Source: Variovorax paradoxus (GTDB lineage Bacteria > Pseudomonadota > Gammaproteobacteria > Burkholderiales > Burkholderiaceae_C). Taken from it: a stretch of 64,000 nt of DNA. Position numbers and translations under genes: made by a program. Shown piece by piece: positions 1-7,863 of the stretch. Location: contig NZ_LR743507.1 of the NCBI RefSeq assembly GCF_902712855.1, positions 1 to 64,000 of the forward strand, in the 5' to 3' direction. Within the stretch, counting starts at the first letter, position 1. Each line of letters opens with the position of its first letter. Below the pieces are notes generated by a model. It was not told where the DNA came from, did not search any database, and saw only the letters and a program-made list of their open reading frames with translations.

Positions 1-26
1 GCAGGGCCGGCGACCGGCGCCCATGT

Positions 27-557
27 CTAGGGCACGCCATCGAAGGGCGCCGTCGGCGGTGCGTCCGAGGAAGACTTGGCGCGGTCGGTGGACTGGTAGG
101 GCGCGGCGCTGTCGGCCTTGTGCGACTGGGCGAGGCGCAGGATCTGCACAGGGGCGGCGCCCTGCGGCGCCCCGGGCGCATCGAGCCGCAACGGCGAAGG
201 CGTGGCCGTGGCGCGCTGGACGGCCGCGGACGACTCGGCCGCGGCGGCGCCGCCCAGTTGGGCGCGCGTGGCGGCTCGCCAGGCGTTGAGCCAGGCTTCC
301 GCCTGTGCAGGGCCACTGGCGGACGCATGGGCAATGGCGAAGGTGGCGCCGCCGGCTTCGCAACCGGTCATGTCGACCCGCACCGATTCGGCACCCAGCG
401 GCAGCGCGCGATCGGCGCGGTCCGGCTTGCACGGCAGCATCGCCACCAGGCCGGATTCGGCGACCGGCACCTCGCGCCAGTTGAAAGTGGGGCTGCAGGC
501 GGCGACCAGGGCTGCCACGGCCAGCGCGGGCCAGGGATGGAGGGCGGACGATGGCAT
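27..557 (-). CDS. putative lipoprotein, function unknown
   Basis: A 176-residue protein. The N-terminus has a hydrophobic stretch ending in a lipobox (LVAAC, Cys at residue 21), so it is probably exported and lipidated. The start was chosen at the ATG that gives this signal; the open frame extends further upstream with no signal. The body is Ala-rich, with two further Cys (near residues 43 and 64) in a short segment that could be disulfide-bonded. I recognise no family. It is transcribed away from the TlpA-like gene, with 111 bp between them. Bases 1-26 after its stop hold no feature I can support. Confidence 0.6.
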   Translation of the reverse strand: MPSSALHPWPALAVAALVAACSPTFNWREVPVAESGLVAMLPCKPDRADRALPLGAESVRVDMTGCEAGGATFAIAHASASGPAQAEAWLNAWRAATRAQLGGAAAAESSAAVQRATATPSPLRLDAPGAPQGAAPVQILRLAQSHKADSAAPYQSTDRAKSSSDAPPTAPFDGVP

Positions 558-668
558 GGGGGAGCGATTATCGGCCGGCCGCACCGGGGCTGGCGGCGCG
601 GCGGAGCGTCGCCAGCGAGATCCTGCGTGCGGAACTAAAATCGCGGCGCCCTCCTCTTCCGAGATGCC

Positions 669-1166
669 ATGAAGAAATACATCGCAGTTGCCTCCGTCGT
701 CCTCGCGCTGGCCGCGGGCGTGGGCGTGTACTTCGGCTCCGGCGCCACTGCCGCGCCGGCCTCGACCTTCGTGCTGCTCGACGGCACGCAGAAGAGCACC
801 GCGGACCTCAAGGGCAAGGTCACGCTGGTCAACTTCTGGGCCACCAGTTGCGTGACCTGCGTGGGCGAGATGCCCAAGGTGATCGCCACCTACGACAAGT
901 ACAAGGCCCAGGGCTACGACACGCTGGCCGTGGCCATGAGCTACGACCCGCCGAGCTATGTCGTCAATTTCGCCGAGACGCGCAAGCTGCCGTTCAAGGT
1001 GGCGATCGACAACACCGGCAGCGTGGCGCAGGCCTGGGGCGATGTCAAACTCACCCCGACCACCTATCTGGTGAACAAGCGCGGCGAGATCGTGAAGCGC
1101 TACGTGGGCGAGCCCGATTTCGCTGAACTCCACAAGCTCATCGAGAAGCTGCTGGCAGAGGCCTGA
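669..1166 (+). CDS. TlpA-family thiol:disulfide oxidoreductase
   Basis: A 165-residue thioredoxin-fold protein. One N-terminal hydrophobic segment (residues about 5-22) anchors or exports it, so it acts in the periplasm. The redox motif is C61-V-T-C64 in the context FWATSCVTC, and a cis-proline follows at T129-P130. Family members reduce or shuffle disulfides, for example during cytochrome c maturation or defence against oxidative stress. No cytochrome maturation genes lie nearby, so the partner is unknown. The CVTC pair is unusual compared with CPxC in most TlpA proteins, because the Pro after the first Cys is missing. A hairpin terminator follows the gene. Confidence 0.88.
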   Translation: MKKYIAVASVVLALAAGVGVYFGSGATAAPASTFVLLDGTQKSTADLKGKVTLVNFWATSCVTCVGEMPKVIATYDKYKAQGYDTLAVAMSYDPPSYVVNFAETRKLPFKVAIDNTGSVAQAWGDVKLTPTTYLVNKRGEIVKRYVGEPDFAELHKLIEKLLAEA

Positions 1167-1190
1167 TCTTTTCCTGGATTGCCAGCCACG

Positions 1191-1217
1191 AAGGCGCTCC
1201 TGGAGGGCGCCTTTTTT
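1191..1217 (+). terminator. Rho-independent terminator after the TlpA-like gene
   Basis: A GC-rich stem (GGCGC...GCGCC, extended by TCC/GGA pairs) is followed by TTTTTT, 24 bp after the stop codon. Confidence 0.85.
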
Positions 1218-1342
1218 GCTTCAGGCGAAAAGGCCATAGCAACAACCCGAAGCAGGCGGAAGCCCGGTTTTTGCTAATCTGCGCCTTCCGCAGCATTGCG
1301 CCGCCGCGCGCTTTCCTCGATGACCGACCTTTTTTCGCGCAC

Positions 1343-1930
1343 ATGAGCTTCTCGGTGTCGCGTCCCCTGCCTTTGTCGGCCATGCCGGCCGTCGTGTTGC
1401 TCACGCCCGAAGAAGCACACGAGATCGACGCCACGCGCGCGATCTTCCGCGACTACGCGGCGTCGCTGGGCATCGACCTGGACTTCCAGGATTTCGAAGG
1501 CGAACTCGCCACCCTGCCGGGCGACTACGCGGACCCGCGCGGCACGCTGCTGCTGGCGCTGGTCGATCCGGCGAACGTGAACGAGGAGGCCGGCCGGCAG
1601 GCGCCGACCCTGAGGCGCACGGACGGCACGCTGGCACACGTGGCAGGTTGCTGCGCACTGCGCCCGCTCGATAACGCGGACTACGCCAATGCCGCCGAAA
1701 TGAAGCGCCTGTATGTGCGACGCGGTTTCCGCGGGCTGGGCCTGGGCCGCCAACTGGCCGAGGCCATCCTTGATGCCGCCCGCAGCGCGGGCTACGGCTG
1801 CGTGCTGCTGGACACCCTCGACGACATGGAATCGGCGCGGGCGCTCTACGAAGACCTGGGCTTCGTCGAGGTCCCGCCCTACTATCACAACCCCGTTGCC
1901 GGGGCCCACTACCTCAAGGTGGACCTGTAG
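1343..1930 (+). CDS. GNAT family N-acetyltransferase
   Basis: A 195-residue acetyltransferase of the GNAT fold. The acetyl-CoA binding motif A is visible as MKRLYVRRGFRGLGLGRQL (R/Q-x-x-G-x-G/A pattern), preceded by an HVAGCCALR-type strand and followed by DTLDDMESARALYEDLGF, typical of motif B and the C-terminal helix. It should transfer an acetyl group to an amine of an unknown small molecule or protein. The ATG at 1382 is an alternative start; neither has a clear Shine-Dalgarno sequence. A degenerate copy of the window's intergenic repeat follows the stop. Confidence 0.85.
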   Translation: MSFSVSRPLPLSAMPAVVLLTPEEAHEIDATRAIFRDYAASLGIDLDFQDFEGELATLPGDYADPRGTLLLALVDPANVNEEAGRQAPTLRRTDGTLAHVAGCCALRPLDNADYANAAEMKRLYVRRGFRGLGLGRQLAEAILDAARSAGYGCVLLDTLDDMESARALYEDLGFVEVPPYYHNPVAGAHYLKVDL

Positions 1931-2010
1931 CCCACCCGGGCTGCGCGCACTTCGTGCCGCTCGGCCACCCCCGCCGCGGGCTGGCAGGCCGCTTGTGGCG
2001 GCCGTGCGCG
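1931..2010 (+). repeat. degenerate copy of the 97-bp intergenic repeat
   Basis: Directly after the GNAT stop codon the sequence carries GGGCTGCGCGCACTTCGTG and then GC-rich inverted segments, in the same order as the better-conserved copies elsewhere in the window. The second half is strongly diverged. Confidence 0.5.
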
Positions 2011-2035
2011 GCGGCCCTCCCGAAAACGTCCGAAC

Positions 2036-2542
2036 TCAGCCGCGGGCCTGGGCCAGCAGCGTGTCTGCGTCGCTGACTTCGAACTTGCCCGGTGCCTCGA
2101 CGTTCAGCGTCGCGACCTTGCCGTCTTTCACGAGCATCGAGTAGCGGTTGCTGCGCAGGCCCATGCCGCGGCCGGTCAGATCGAGCGTGAGGCCGGTCGC
2201 CTTGGCGAAATCGGCGCTGCCGTCGGCCAGCATGCGAACCTTGGCGCCGGTCTTTTGGTCGCGCGCCCAGGCGCCCATGACGAAGGCGTCGTTCACGCTC
2301 ACGCACCAGATCTCGTCCACGCCGGCGGCCTTGAAGTCGTCGAAGTGCTGCACGTAACCGGGGACATGCTTGGCTGAACAGGTGGGCGTGAACGCGCCGG
2401 GCAGCGCGAACAGCGCGATGGTCTTGCCAGCCGAGGCCTTGGCCACGTCCACAGGGTTCGGGCCGATGCTGCAGCCTTCGCCCTCGACTTCTGAATATTC
2501 CTGCAGGGTGGCCGAGGGAAGGATGTCGCCGACTTTGATCAT
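2036..2542 (-). CDS. peroxiredoxin, Prx5/AHP1 type
   Basis: A 168-residue redoxin-domain protein that reduces hydrogen peroxide and organic hydroperoxides in the cytoplasm. The peroxidatic cysteine is C55 in PGAFTPTCSAKHVPGY, and C80 in EIWCVSVND matches the second Cys typical of Prx5. The start at 2542 is supported by AGGAG upstream. The gene lies 82 bp downstream of rpsQ on the same strand, but a terminator fills most of that gap, so its own promoter must lie very close or inside rpsQ. Confidence 0.93.
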   Translation of the reverse strand: MIKVGDILPSATLQEYSEVEGEGCSIGPNPVDVAKASAGKTIALFALPGAFTPTCSAKHVPGYVQHFDDFKAAGVDEIWCVSVNDAFVMGAWARDQKTGAKVRMLADGSADFAKATGLTLDLTGRGMGLRSNRYSMLVKDGKVATLNVEAPGKFEVSDADTLLAQARG

Positions 2543-2562
2543 GTAGATGCTCCTGAAAAAGA

Positions 2563-2590
2563 AAAACGGCCCACATTGTGGGCCGTTTCC
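2563..2590 (-). terminator. terminator of the rplC-rpsQ operon
   Basis: The inverted repeat AACGGCCCACA/TGTGGGCCGTT has a T-rich tract (TTTTTCTTTTT) on the minus-strand side, 35 bp after rpsQ. The T-tract runs close to the Shine-Dalgarno sequence of the peroxiredoxin gene. Confidence 0.88.
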
Positions 2591-2624
2591 GGATTGGCTG
2601 CCCCCTGGAGGGCCCAATGTTTGA

Positions 2625-2894
2625 TCAGACCAGGACGGCCTTCTCGACCAGACGGGTCACGACCCAGTTCTTGGTCTTCGAGATCGGACGGCTTTCCGTG
2701 ATCTCGATGGTGTCGCCCAGCTTGTACTCGCCCTTTTCGTCGTGGGCGTGGTACTTACTCGTCTTGGCCACGATCTTGCCGTAGAGCTCGTGCTTCACAC
2801 GGCGCTCGACCAGCACGGTCACGGTCTTGGCACGCTTGTCGCTGACCACCTTGCCGATCAAGGTGCGCTTGAGGGATTTTTTAGCTTCCGTCAT
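2625..2894 (-). CDS. rpsQ: 30S ribosomal protein S17
   Basis: An 89-residue S17 of usual length. It is a primary 16S rRNA-binding protein of the small subunit, with the recognisable segments LIGKVVSDKRAKTVTVLVER and GDTIEITESRPISKTKNW. The ATG at 2894 was chosen over a GTG two codons upstream because AAGGAG sits at correct spacing. It is the last gene of the rplC-rpsQ operon; rplN does not follow, unlike in E. coli. Confidence 0.98.
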   Translation of the reverse strand: MTEAKKSLKRTLIGKVVSDKRAKTVTVLVERRVKHELYGKIVAKTSKYHAHDEKGEYKLGDTIEITESRPISKTKNWVVTRLVEKAVLV

Positions 2895-2903
2895 GTTCAC
2901 TCC

Positions 2904-3155
2904 TTACTTGGCGGCTTGGGCTTCTTGCTGCTTCTGAGCAAGAATGGTCTTGGCGCGAGCGATGTCGCGGCGGGTCACGCGCAGCGTCGAGGTGTTCGAC
3001 AGCTGTTGCGTGGCCTTCTGCATGCGCAGACCGAAATGGGCCTTCTGCAGGTCCTTGATTTCGGCTTCGAGGCCTGCAACGTCCTTCGTGCGAAGGGTTG
3101 CAGCCTTGGTTACCTTGGCCGGAGCCGCGGTTTCTTTCTTCTTACGGGTTGCCAT
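2904..3155 (-). CDS. rpmC: 50S ribosomal protein L29
   Basis: An 83-residue L29, which sits near the peptide exit tunnel. The conserved core is LEAEIKDLQKAHFGLRMQKA followed by LRVTRRDIARAKTIL. L29 is usually about 63 residues; here roughly 20 extra Lys/Ala-rich residues precede the core. The start has GAGGAG upstream, so the extension is probably real. It lies 9 bp from rpsQ. Confidence 0.97.
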   Translation of the reverse strand: MATRKKKETAAPAKVTKAATLRTKDVAGLEAEIKDLQKAHFGLRMQKATQQLSNTSTLRVTRRDIARAKTILAQKQQEAQAAK

Positions 3156-3168
3156 CAGTGTTCTCCTC

Positions 3169-3585
3169 TCAGGCGCCGAGCTGGCGAGCGACGAACGTCG
3201 TGCGCAGCGGAAGCTTGGCGGCGGCCAGGCGGAACGCTTCGCGAGCGAGCTCTTCGGGCACGCCGACGATCTCGAACACGATCTTGCCGGGCTGGATTTC
3301 GGCAACGTAGTACTCGGGGTTGCCCTTACCGTTACCCATCCGCACTTCGGCGGGCTTGGTCGAGATCGGCTTGTCCGGGAACACGCGGATCCAGATACGG
3401 CCACCGCGCTTCACGTGACGCGAGATCGCGCGACGAGCGGCTTCGATCTGGCGCGCCGTGAGGCGGCCGCGGTCGGTGCATTTGAGACCGAAGTCACCGA
3501 ACGCAACCGAGTTACCCGTGGTCGCGATGCCGGTGTTACGGCCCTTTTGTTCCTTGCGGAACTTTCTGCGTGCAGGTTGCAGCAT
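3169..3585 (-). CDS. rplP: 50S ribosomal protein L16
   Basis: A 138-residue L16 of normal length. It binds 23S rRNA near the peptidyl-transferase centre and tRNA elbow. The N-terminus MLQPARRKFRKEQKGRN and the segment GRIWIRVFPDKPISTKPAE are characteristic. It lies between rpsC and rpmC in the standard S10 order. Confidence 0.98.
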   Translation of the reverse strand: MLQPARRKFRKEQKGRNTGIATTGNSVAFGDFGLKCTDRGRLTARQIEAARRAISRHVKRGGRIWIRVFPDKPISTKPAEVRMGNGKGNPEYYVAEIQPGKIVFEIVGVPEELAREAFRLAAAKLPLRTTFVARQLGA

Positions 3586-3637
3586 GTTTTGTTACTCCGT
3601 GAGGGCCCCAGGCGCTTGCGCGCCCGGGAGCGACCGA

Positions 3638-4549
3638 TTACTCGGTCTTGGCACCGTCCGCTGCTGCAGCGGGCGCGGCTTTGCGGACGCGCTTAACGGC
3701 GGGTTTCGAGTCTGCACCGGCACCGCCGGTTGCTTCTGCGGGCTTGTCGCTGCCATCGGCCGGAGCGGCGTTGCCGCCGATCGGGCCACGGCCGCCGGCA
3801 CGGGGGCCGGGACCGCGACGATCACCGCCCGGACGGTCGCCGGGGCGACCATCGCGACGGGGACCACGCGGACGACGTTCTTCTTCAGGACGCGGCGTCT
3901 CGACGGCCGGCAGGTCGTTGCGACCCAGCGTGTCTCCCTTGTAGACCCAGACCTTGACGCCGATGACGCCGTACGTGGTCTTGGCTTCCGAGGTGCCGTA
4001 ATCGATGTCGGCGCGCAGGGTGTGCAGCGGCACGCGGCCTTCGCGGTACCACTCGGTACGTGCGATTTCGATGCCGTTCAGGCGGCCAGCCGACATGATC
4101 TTGATGCCCAGGGCACCCAGACGCATGGCGTTCTGCATGGCGCGCTTCATGGCGCGGCGGAACATGATCCGCTTTTCGAGCTGCTGCGTGATGCTGTCGG
4201 CGATCAGCTGCGCATCGATTTCGGGCTTGCGCACTTCTTCGATGTTCACTGCCACCGGCACGCCGAGCTGCTTGCCCAGTTCGCGCTTGAGGTTCTCGAT
4301 GTCTTCGCCCTTCTTGCCGATCACGACGCCCGGACGTGCCGAGTAGATCGTGATGCGTGCGTTCTTGGCGGGACGTTCGATCATGACGCGCGACACCGAA
4401 GCGTTCTTCAGCTTCTTCTTCAGGTATTCGCGAACCTTGATGTCTTCGGCCAGCATGCCCGCGAAATCGCGGTCGCTTGCGTACCAGCGGCTGGACCAGT
4501 TACGGGTGACCGCGAGGCGGAACCCGGTTGGGTGGATTTTCTGTCCCAT
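3638..4549 (-). CDS. rpsC: 30S ribosomal protein S3 with long C-terminal tail
   Basis: A 303-residue S3, about 70 residues longer than E. coli S3. It carries the N-terminal MGQKIHPTGFRLAV, the KH domain with the GKKGEDIENLKREL region, and the C-terminal S3 domain ending near KGDTLGRNDLPAVE. The remaining 80 or so residues are Arg, Gly, Pro and Ala-rich (RRPRGPRRDGRPGDRPGGD and similar) and probably disordered; similar tails are known in other beta-proteobacteria. S3 helps form the mRNA entry channel. Confidence 0.98.
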   Translation of the reverse strand: MGQKIHPTGFRLAVTRNWSSRWYASDRDFAGMLAEDIKVREYLKKKLKNASVSRVMIERPAKNARITIYSARPGVVIGKKGEDIENLKRELGKQLGVPVAVNIEEVRKPEIDAQLIADSITQQLEKRIMFRRAMKRAMQNAMRLGALGIKIMSAGRLNGIEIARTEWYREGRVPLHTLRADIDYGTSEAKTTYGVIGVKVWVYKGDTLGRNDLPAVETPRPEEERRPRGPRRDGRPGDRPGGDRRGPGPRAGGRGPIGGNAAPADGSDKPAEATGGAGADSKPAVKRVRKAAPAAAADGAKTE

Positions 4550-4566
4550 ATTTCTTCCAGGCCTTC

Positions 4567-4899
4567 TTAGTTGCCAACCGTCACGTACACATGGCACGTG
4601 GGCTTGCTGATGCGATTGCCGCGACCCTTGGCCCGCGCCGTGAAGCGCTTGAGCGTTGCACCTTGCTCGACGTAGATGGTCTTGACCTTCAACTCGTCGA
4701 TGTCGGCACCGTCGTTGTGCTCGGCGTTGGCGATGGCCGACTCCAGCACCTTCTTGATGATCACAGCGGCCTTCTTCTGCGTGAATTGCAGAACGTTGAG
4801 CGCTTGATCGACCTTCTTGCCGCGGATGAGGTCTGCGACCAGACGGCCCTTGTCGACCGAGAGGCGGACACCGCGGAGGACTGCACGTGTTTCAGACAT
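4567..4899 (-). CDS. rplV: 50S ribosomal protein L22
   Basis: A 110-residue L22 that lines the exit tunnel. It is recognised by RAVLRGVRLSVDKGRLVADL and the C-terminal GRGNRISKPTCHVYV, where a beta-hairpin normally reaches into the tunnel. It is 17 bp from rpsC and 9 bp from rpsS. Confidence 0.98.
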   Translation of the reverse strand: MSETRAVLRGVRLSVDKGRLVADLIRGKKVDQALNVLQFTQKKAAVIIKKVLESAIANAEHNDGADIDELKVKTIYVEQGATLKRFTARAKGRGNRISKPTCHVYVTVGN

Positions 4900-4908
4900 G
4901 GTCGTTCC

Positions 4909-5187
4909 TTACTTCTTCTGGACTTTCTTGTCCGCGGGGTGCCCCTTGAACGTGCGCGTGAGCGCAAATTCGCCGAGCTTGTGGCCGACCATCTGGTCGG
5001 TGATGTACACGGGCACGTGTTGCTTGCCGTTGTGCACAGCGATCGTCAGGCCGATGAACTCGGGCAGGACCATCGAGCGACGCGACCAGGTCTTGATCGG
5101 CTTCTTGTCCTTGGTCGTCACGGCCTTGTCGGCCTTGGCCACGAGGTGGTGATCGACGAACGGACCCTTTTTGAGAGAGCGAGTCAT
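4909..5187 (-). CDS. rpsS: 30S ribosomal protein S19
   Basis: A 92-residue S19 in the head of the small subunit. The N-terminus MTRSLKKGPFVDHHLVAK and the segment TWSRRSMVLPEFIGLTIAVH are diagnostic. It lies in standard order between rplB and rplV with 10 bp or less of spacing. Confidence 0.98.
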   Translation of the reverse strand: MTRSLKKGPFVDHHLVAKADKAVTTKDKKPIKTWSRRSMVLPEFIGLTIAVHNGKQHVPVYITDQMVGHKLGEFALTRTFKGHPADKKVQKK

Positions 5188-5197
5188 TGGCTATCCC

Positions 5198-6022
5198 TTA
5201 CTTCTTGCGACGCGACACGATGAAGACCTGCGTGCGCTTGTTGTTACGGGTGCGATAGCCCTTGGTCAGGTTGCCCCATGGGTCGACAGGATGGCGGCCT
5301 TCGCCAGTCTTGCCTTCGCCACCACCGTGCGGGTGGTCGACCGGGTTCATCACCACGCCGCGAACGGTCGGGCGGATACCCATCCAGCGCTTCACACCGG
5401 CCTTGCCGAGCTGGCGCAGGCTGTGTTCTTCGTTGGCCACTTCGCCGATGGTCGCGCGGCATTCGATGTGAATGCGGCGGACTTCGCCCGAGCGCATGCG
5501 AACCTGGGCGTAGACGCCTTCACGGGCCAGCAGCGTGGCCGAGGTACCGGCCGAGCGGGCGATCTGCGCGCCCTTGCCGGGTTGCAGTTCGATGCAGTGG
5601 ATCGTCGAGCCGACCGGGATGTTGCGGATCGGCAGGGTGTTGCCGGCGCGGATCGGGGCTTCGGCGCCCGACAGCAGCGTTGCACCGGCTTCAAGACCGC
5701 GCGGGGCGATGATGTAGCGGCGCTCGCCGTCGGCGTAGCAGACCAGAGCGATGTGGGCGGTGCGGTTCGGGTCGTATTCGATGCGTTCGACCTTGGCCGG
5801 GATGCCGTCCTTGTTGCGCACGAAGTCGACAACGCGGTAGTGGTGCTTGGCACCGCCGCCACGATGACGGATCGTGATGTGGCCGTTGTTGTTGCGGCCA
5901 GCCTTCTGGAACTGGGGTTCCAGCAGGGGAGCGTGAGGAGCACCCTTGTACAGGTGGTCACGCGAGATCTTCACCGCGCCGCGTTGGCCCGGCGAAGTGG
6001 GTTTCATCTTGATGACGGCCAT
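5198..6022 (-). CDS. rplB: 50S ribosomal protein L2
   Basis: A 274-residue L2, a primary 23S rRNA-binding protein needed for subunit joining and peptidyl transfer. The diagnostic segment MNPVDHPHGGGEGKTGEG, which contains the conserved functional His, is intact near the C-terminus, and GRNNNGHITIRHRGGG lies near the N-terminus. Confidence 0.98.
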   Translation of the reverse strand: MAVIKMKPTSPGQRGAVKISRDHLYKGAPHAPLLEPQFQKAGRNNNGHITIRHRGGGAKHHYRVVDFVRNKDGIPAKVERIEYDPNRTAHIALVCYADGERRYIIAPRGLEAGATLLSGAEAPIRAGNTLPIRNIPVGSTIHCIELQPGKGAQIARSAGTSATLLAREGVYAQVRMRSGEVRRIHIECRATIGEVANEEHSLRQLGKAGVKRWMGIRPTVRGVVMNPVDHPHGGGEGKTGEGRHPVDPWGNLTKGYRTRNNKRTQVFIVSRRKK

Positions 6023-6024
6023 GA

Positions 6025-6360
6025 TTAAGCGCCTTCCCCGACGAGGTTGAGCTCTTGACCGGCCTTCAGCGTCACATAGGCCTTGCGAACGTTGTCGCGG
6101 CGGCCGATGGACTTGCCAAAGCGCTTGGTCTTGCCCTTGGTGTTGAGCACCGACACGCCCTGGACTTCGACCTTGAACATCAGTTCGACGGCGGCCTTGA
6201 TCTCGGGCTTGGTGGCGTCTTGCAGCACCTTGAAAGTGACAGCGTTCGACTTTTCGCCGACCATCGTGGCCTTTTCGGACACGATCGGGGCGACCAGCAC
6301 CGCCATCAGGCGGCCTTCTTCGAACGTACGTTCAGCGGCGGTAGGGTTCACGCGGCTCAT
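6025..6360 (-). CDS. rplW: 50S ribosomal protein L23
   Basis: A 111-residue L23, which sits at the tunnel exit and docks trigger factor and SRP. The start at 6360 overlaps the rplD stop (ATGA) and has AAGGAG upstream inside rplD. A second ATG at 6306 (MAVLVAPIVSEK) also has GAAGAAGG in front and would give a protein of the more usual length, 93 residues. Both starts are plausible. Confidence 0.95.
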   Translation of the reverse strand: MSRVNPTAAERTFEEGRLMAVLVAPIVSEKATMVGEKSNAVTFKVLQDATKPEIKAAVELMFKVEVQGVSVLNTKGKTKRFGKSIGRRDNVRKAYVTLKAGQELNLVGEGA

Positions 6361-6977
6361 GCGAACATCTCCTTGAGCTTGTCGACGGCACCCTTGGTGA
6401 CCAGCACCTTCTTGTAGTGAACCAGCGACACCGGATCGGCATAACGGGGTTCGACCACGAGAACGTTCACCAGATTGCGCGAGGCAAGGTACAGGTTTTC
6501 GTCGACTTCTTCGGCGATCACGAGCACGGACTCGAGATTCATCGCCTTGAAACGGGCAGCCAGCGGCTTGGTCTTGGGCGAGTCGACCTTGATCGAATCG
6601 ACCACGGCCAGACGGCCTTCGCGAGCGAGTTGCGAGAAGATGGACGCCATGCCGGCGCGGTACATCTTCTTGTTGATCTTCTGCGAGAAGTTTTCGTCAG
6701 GCATGTTCGGGAAGATACGACCACCCCCGCGCCACAGCGGCGAGGACGTCATACCGGCGCGGGCGCGGCCCGTTCCCTTTTGCTTGAAAGGCTTCTTGGT
6801 CGAGTGCTTGACCTGTTCGCGGTCCTTCTGGGCGCGCGTGCCTTGGCGGGCGTTGGCCTGAAATGCAACGACGATCTGGTGCACCAGGTCTTCGTTGTAG
6901 TCACGGCCGAACACGGTCTCGGGGGCGTCGTACTTCGACGCGGCCTGGCCTTGTTCGTTCAGGAGTTCGAGTTGCAT
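6357..6977 (-). CDS. rplD: 50S ribosomal protein L4
   Basis: A 206-residue L4 that binds 23S rRNA and, in E. coli, also represses the S10 operon through its mRNA leader. The loop segment GTRAQKDREQVKHSTKKPF and RAGMTSSPLWRGGGRIFPN mark the tunnel-lining extension. It starts one base after the rplC stop. The rplC leader upstream would be the natural target if autoregulation is conserved. Confidence 0.98.
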   Translation of the reverse strand: MQLELLNEQGQAASKYDAPETVFGRDYNEDLVHQIVVAFQANARQGTRAQKDREQVKHSTKKPFKQKGTGRARAGMTSSPLWRGGGRIFPNMPDENFSQKINKKMYRAGMASIFSQLAREGRLAVVDSIKVDSPKTKPLAARFKAMNLESVLVIAEEVDENLYLASRNLVNVLVVEPRYADPVSLVHYKKVLVTKGAVDKLKEMFA

Positions 6978-7658
6978 TTACTTCGCTCCTTGAGCCGCTT
7001 GCGGCTTGGCCTTGATGGCGGGACGCACGGTGACGAAGCCACCCTTCGAGCCCGGGATCGCGCCCTTGATGAGCAGCAGTTGACGCGCTTCGTCGATGCG
7101 GAACACGTCGAGGTTTTGCGTCGTGCGCGTCACGTCACCGAGGTGACCCGTCATGCGCTTGCCGGGGAACACGCGACCGGGGTCTTGCGCCATACCGATC
7201 GAGCCGGGCACGTTGTGCGAACGGCTGTTACCGTGCGACGCGCGCTGCGAGCTCATGTTGTGACGCTTGATCGTGCCAGCGTAGCCCTTACCGATGGAAG
7301 TGCCCTGCACGTCCACCTTCTGGCCCACGGAGAAGACGCTCGTCACGGCAATCACGCCGCCAGCCTTGTGCTGACCGGCGGTGTCTGCGGTAACGCGGAA
7401 TTCCTGGATGATTTCGCCTGCTTCGACACCTGCCTTGGCAAGGTGGCCGGCTTCGGGCTTGGTCACACGCGATGCTTTGCGCGAACCGAACGTCACCTGC
7501 AGGGCGACGTAGCCATCGGTCTCTTGGGACTTGATCTGGGTCACACGGTTGTTGGACACATCCACCACCGTGACAGGAACTGCGTCCCCGTCATCGGTGA
7601 AGAGACGCATCATCCCCACCTTGCGGCCCAGCAACCCGAGGGAGTTGCTCAGACTCAT
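6978..7658 (-). CDS. rplC: 50S ribosomal protein L3
   Basis: A 226-residue L3, an early 23S rRNA-binding protein. The start MSLSNSLGLLGRKVGMM has GGAG eight bases upstream; the frame extends further upstream without support. HGNSRSHNVPGSIGMAQDP is the conserved central loop whose Gln is methylated by PrmB in E. coli. Here rplC is the first gene of its operon, because rpsJ is 2.5 kb away behind a terminator. Confidence 0.98.
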   Translation of the reverse strand: MSLSNSLGLLGRKVGMMRLFTDDGDAVPVTVVDVSNNRVTQIKSQETDGYVALQVTFGSRKASRVTKPEAGHLAKAGVEAGEIIQEFRVTADTAGQHKAGGVIAVTSVFSVGQKVDVQGTSIGKGYAGTIKRHNMSSQRASHGNSRSHNVPGSIGMAQDPGRVFPGKRMTGHLGDVTRTTQNLDVFRIDEARQLLLIKGAIPGSKGGFVTVRPAIKAKPQAAQGAK

Positions 7659-7800
7659 TGTGTTTTCTCCAAAAATGGAAATCCTCTTCCGCCTCTGCCA
7701 CTTCAATTGGCAACAGCGTTTGCCAGATTTCTCCGGCTACGGAAGAAGGTTGATAAATCTCTGCCCGCACGACTCCCTTGCGGACGCAGCAAGGGCAGAG
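7659..7800 (-). promoter_or_regulatory. structured mRNA leader of the rplC operon
   Basis: About 140 nt separate the predicted start of transcription from rplC. The first part (7759-7800) folds as a nested inverted repeat: CTCTGCCC pairs with GGGCAGAG, and inside it TTGC pairs with GCAA. In E. coli the S10 leader binds L4 for autoregulation; this leader occupies the equivalent place upstream of the gene block that encodes L4. The L4 role is inferred. Confidence 0.5.
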
Positions 7801-7806
7801 CCAGCG

Positions 7807-7836
7807 ATTATAGCCCGCGGTGCGGGCGCATTGCAA
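7807..7836 (-). promoter_or_regulatory. sigma-70 promoter of the rplC-rpsQ operon
   Basis: On the minus strand, TTGCAA (7831-7836) is followed after 18 bp by a perfect TATAAT (7807-7812). This explains how rplC onward is expressed despite the terminator after rpsJ. Confidence 0.8.
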
Positions 7837-7863
7837 GTGCGCTTCCGACGCCGGGGCTAGGCG

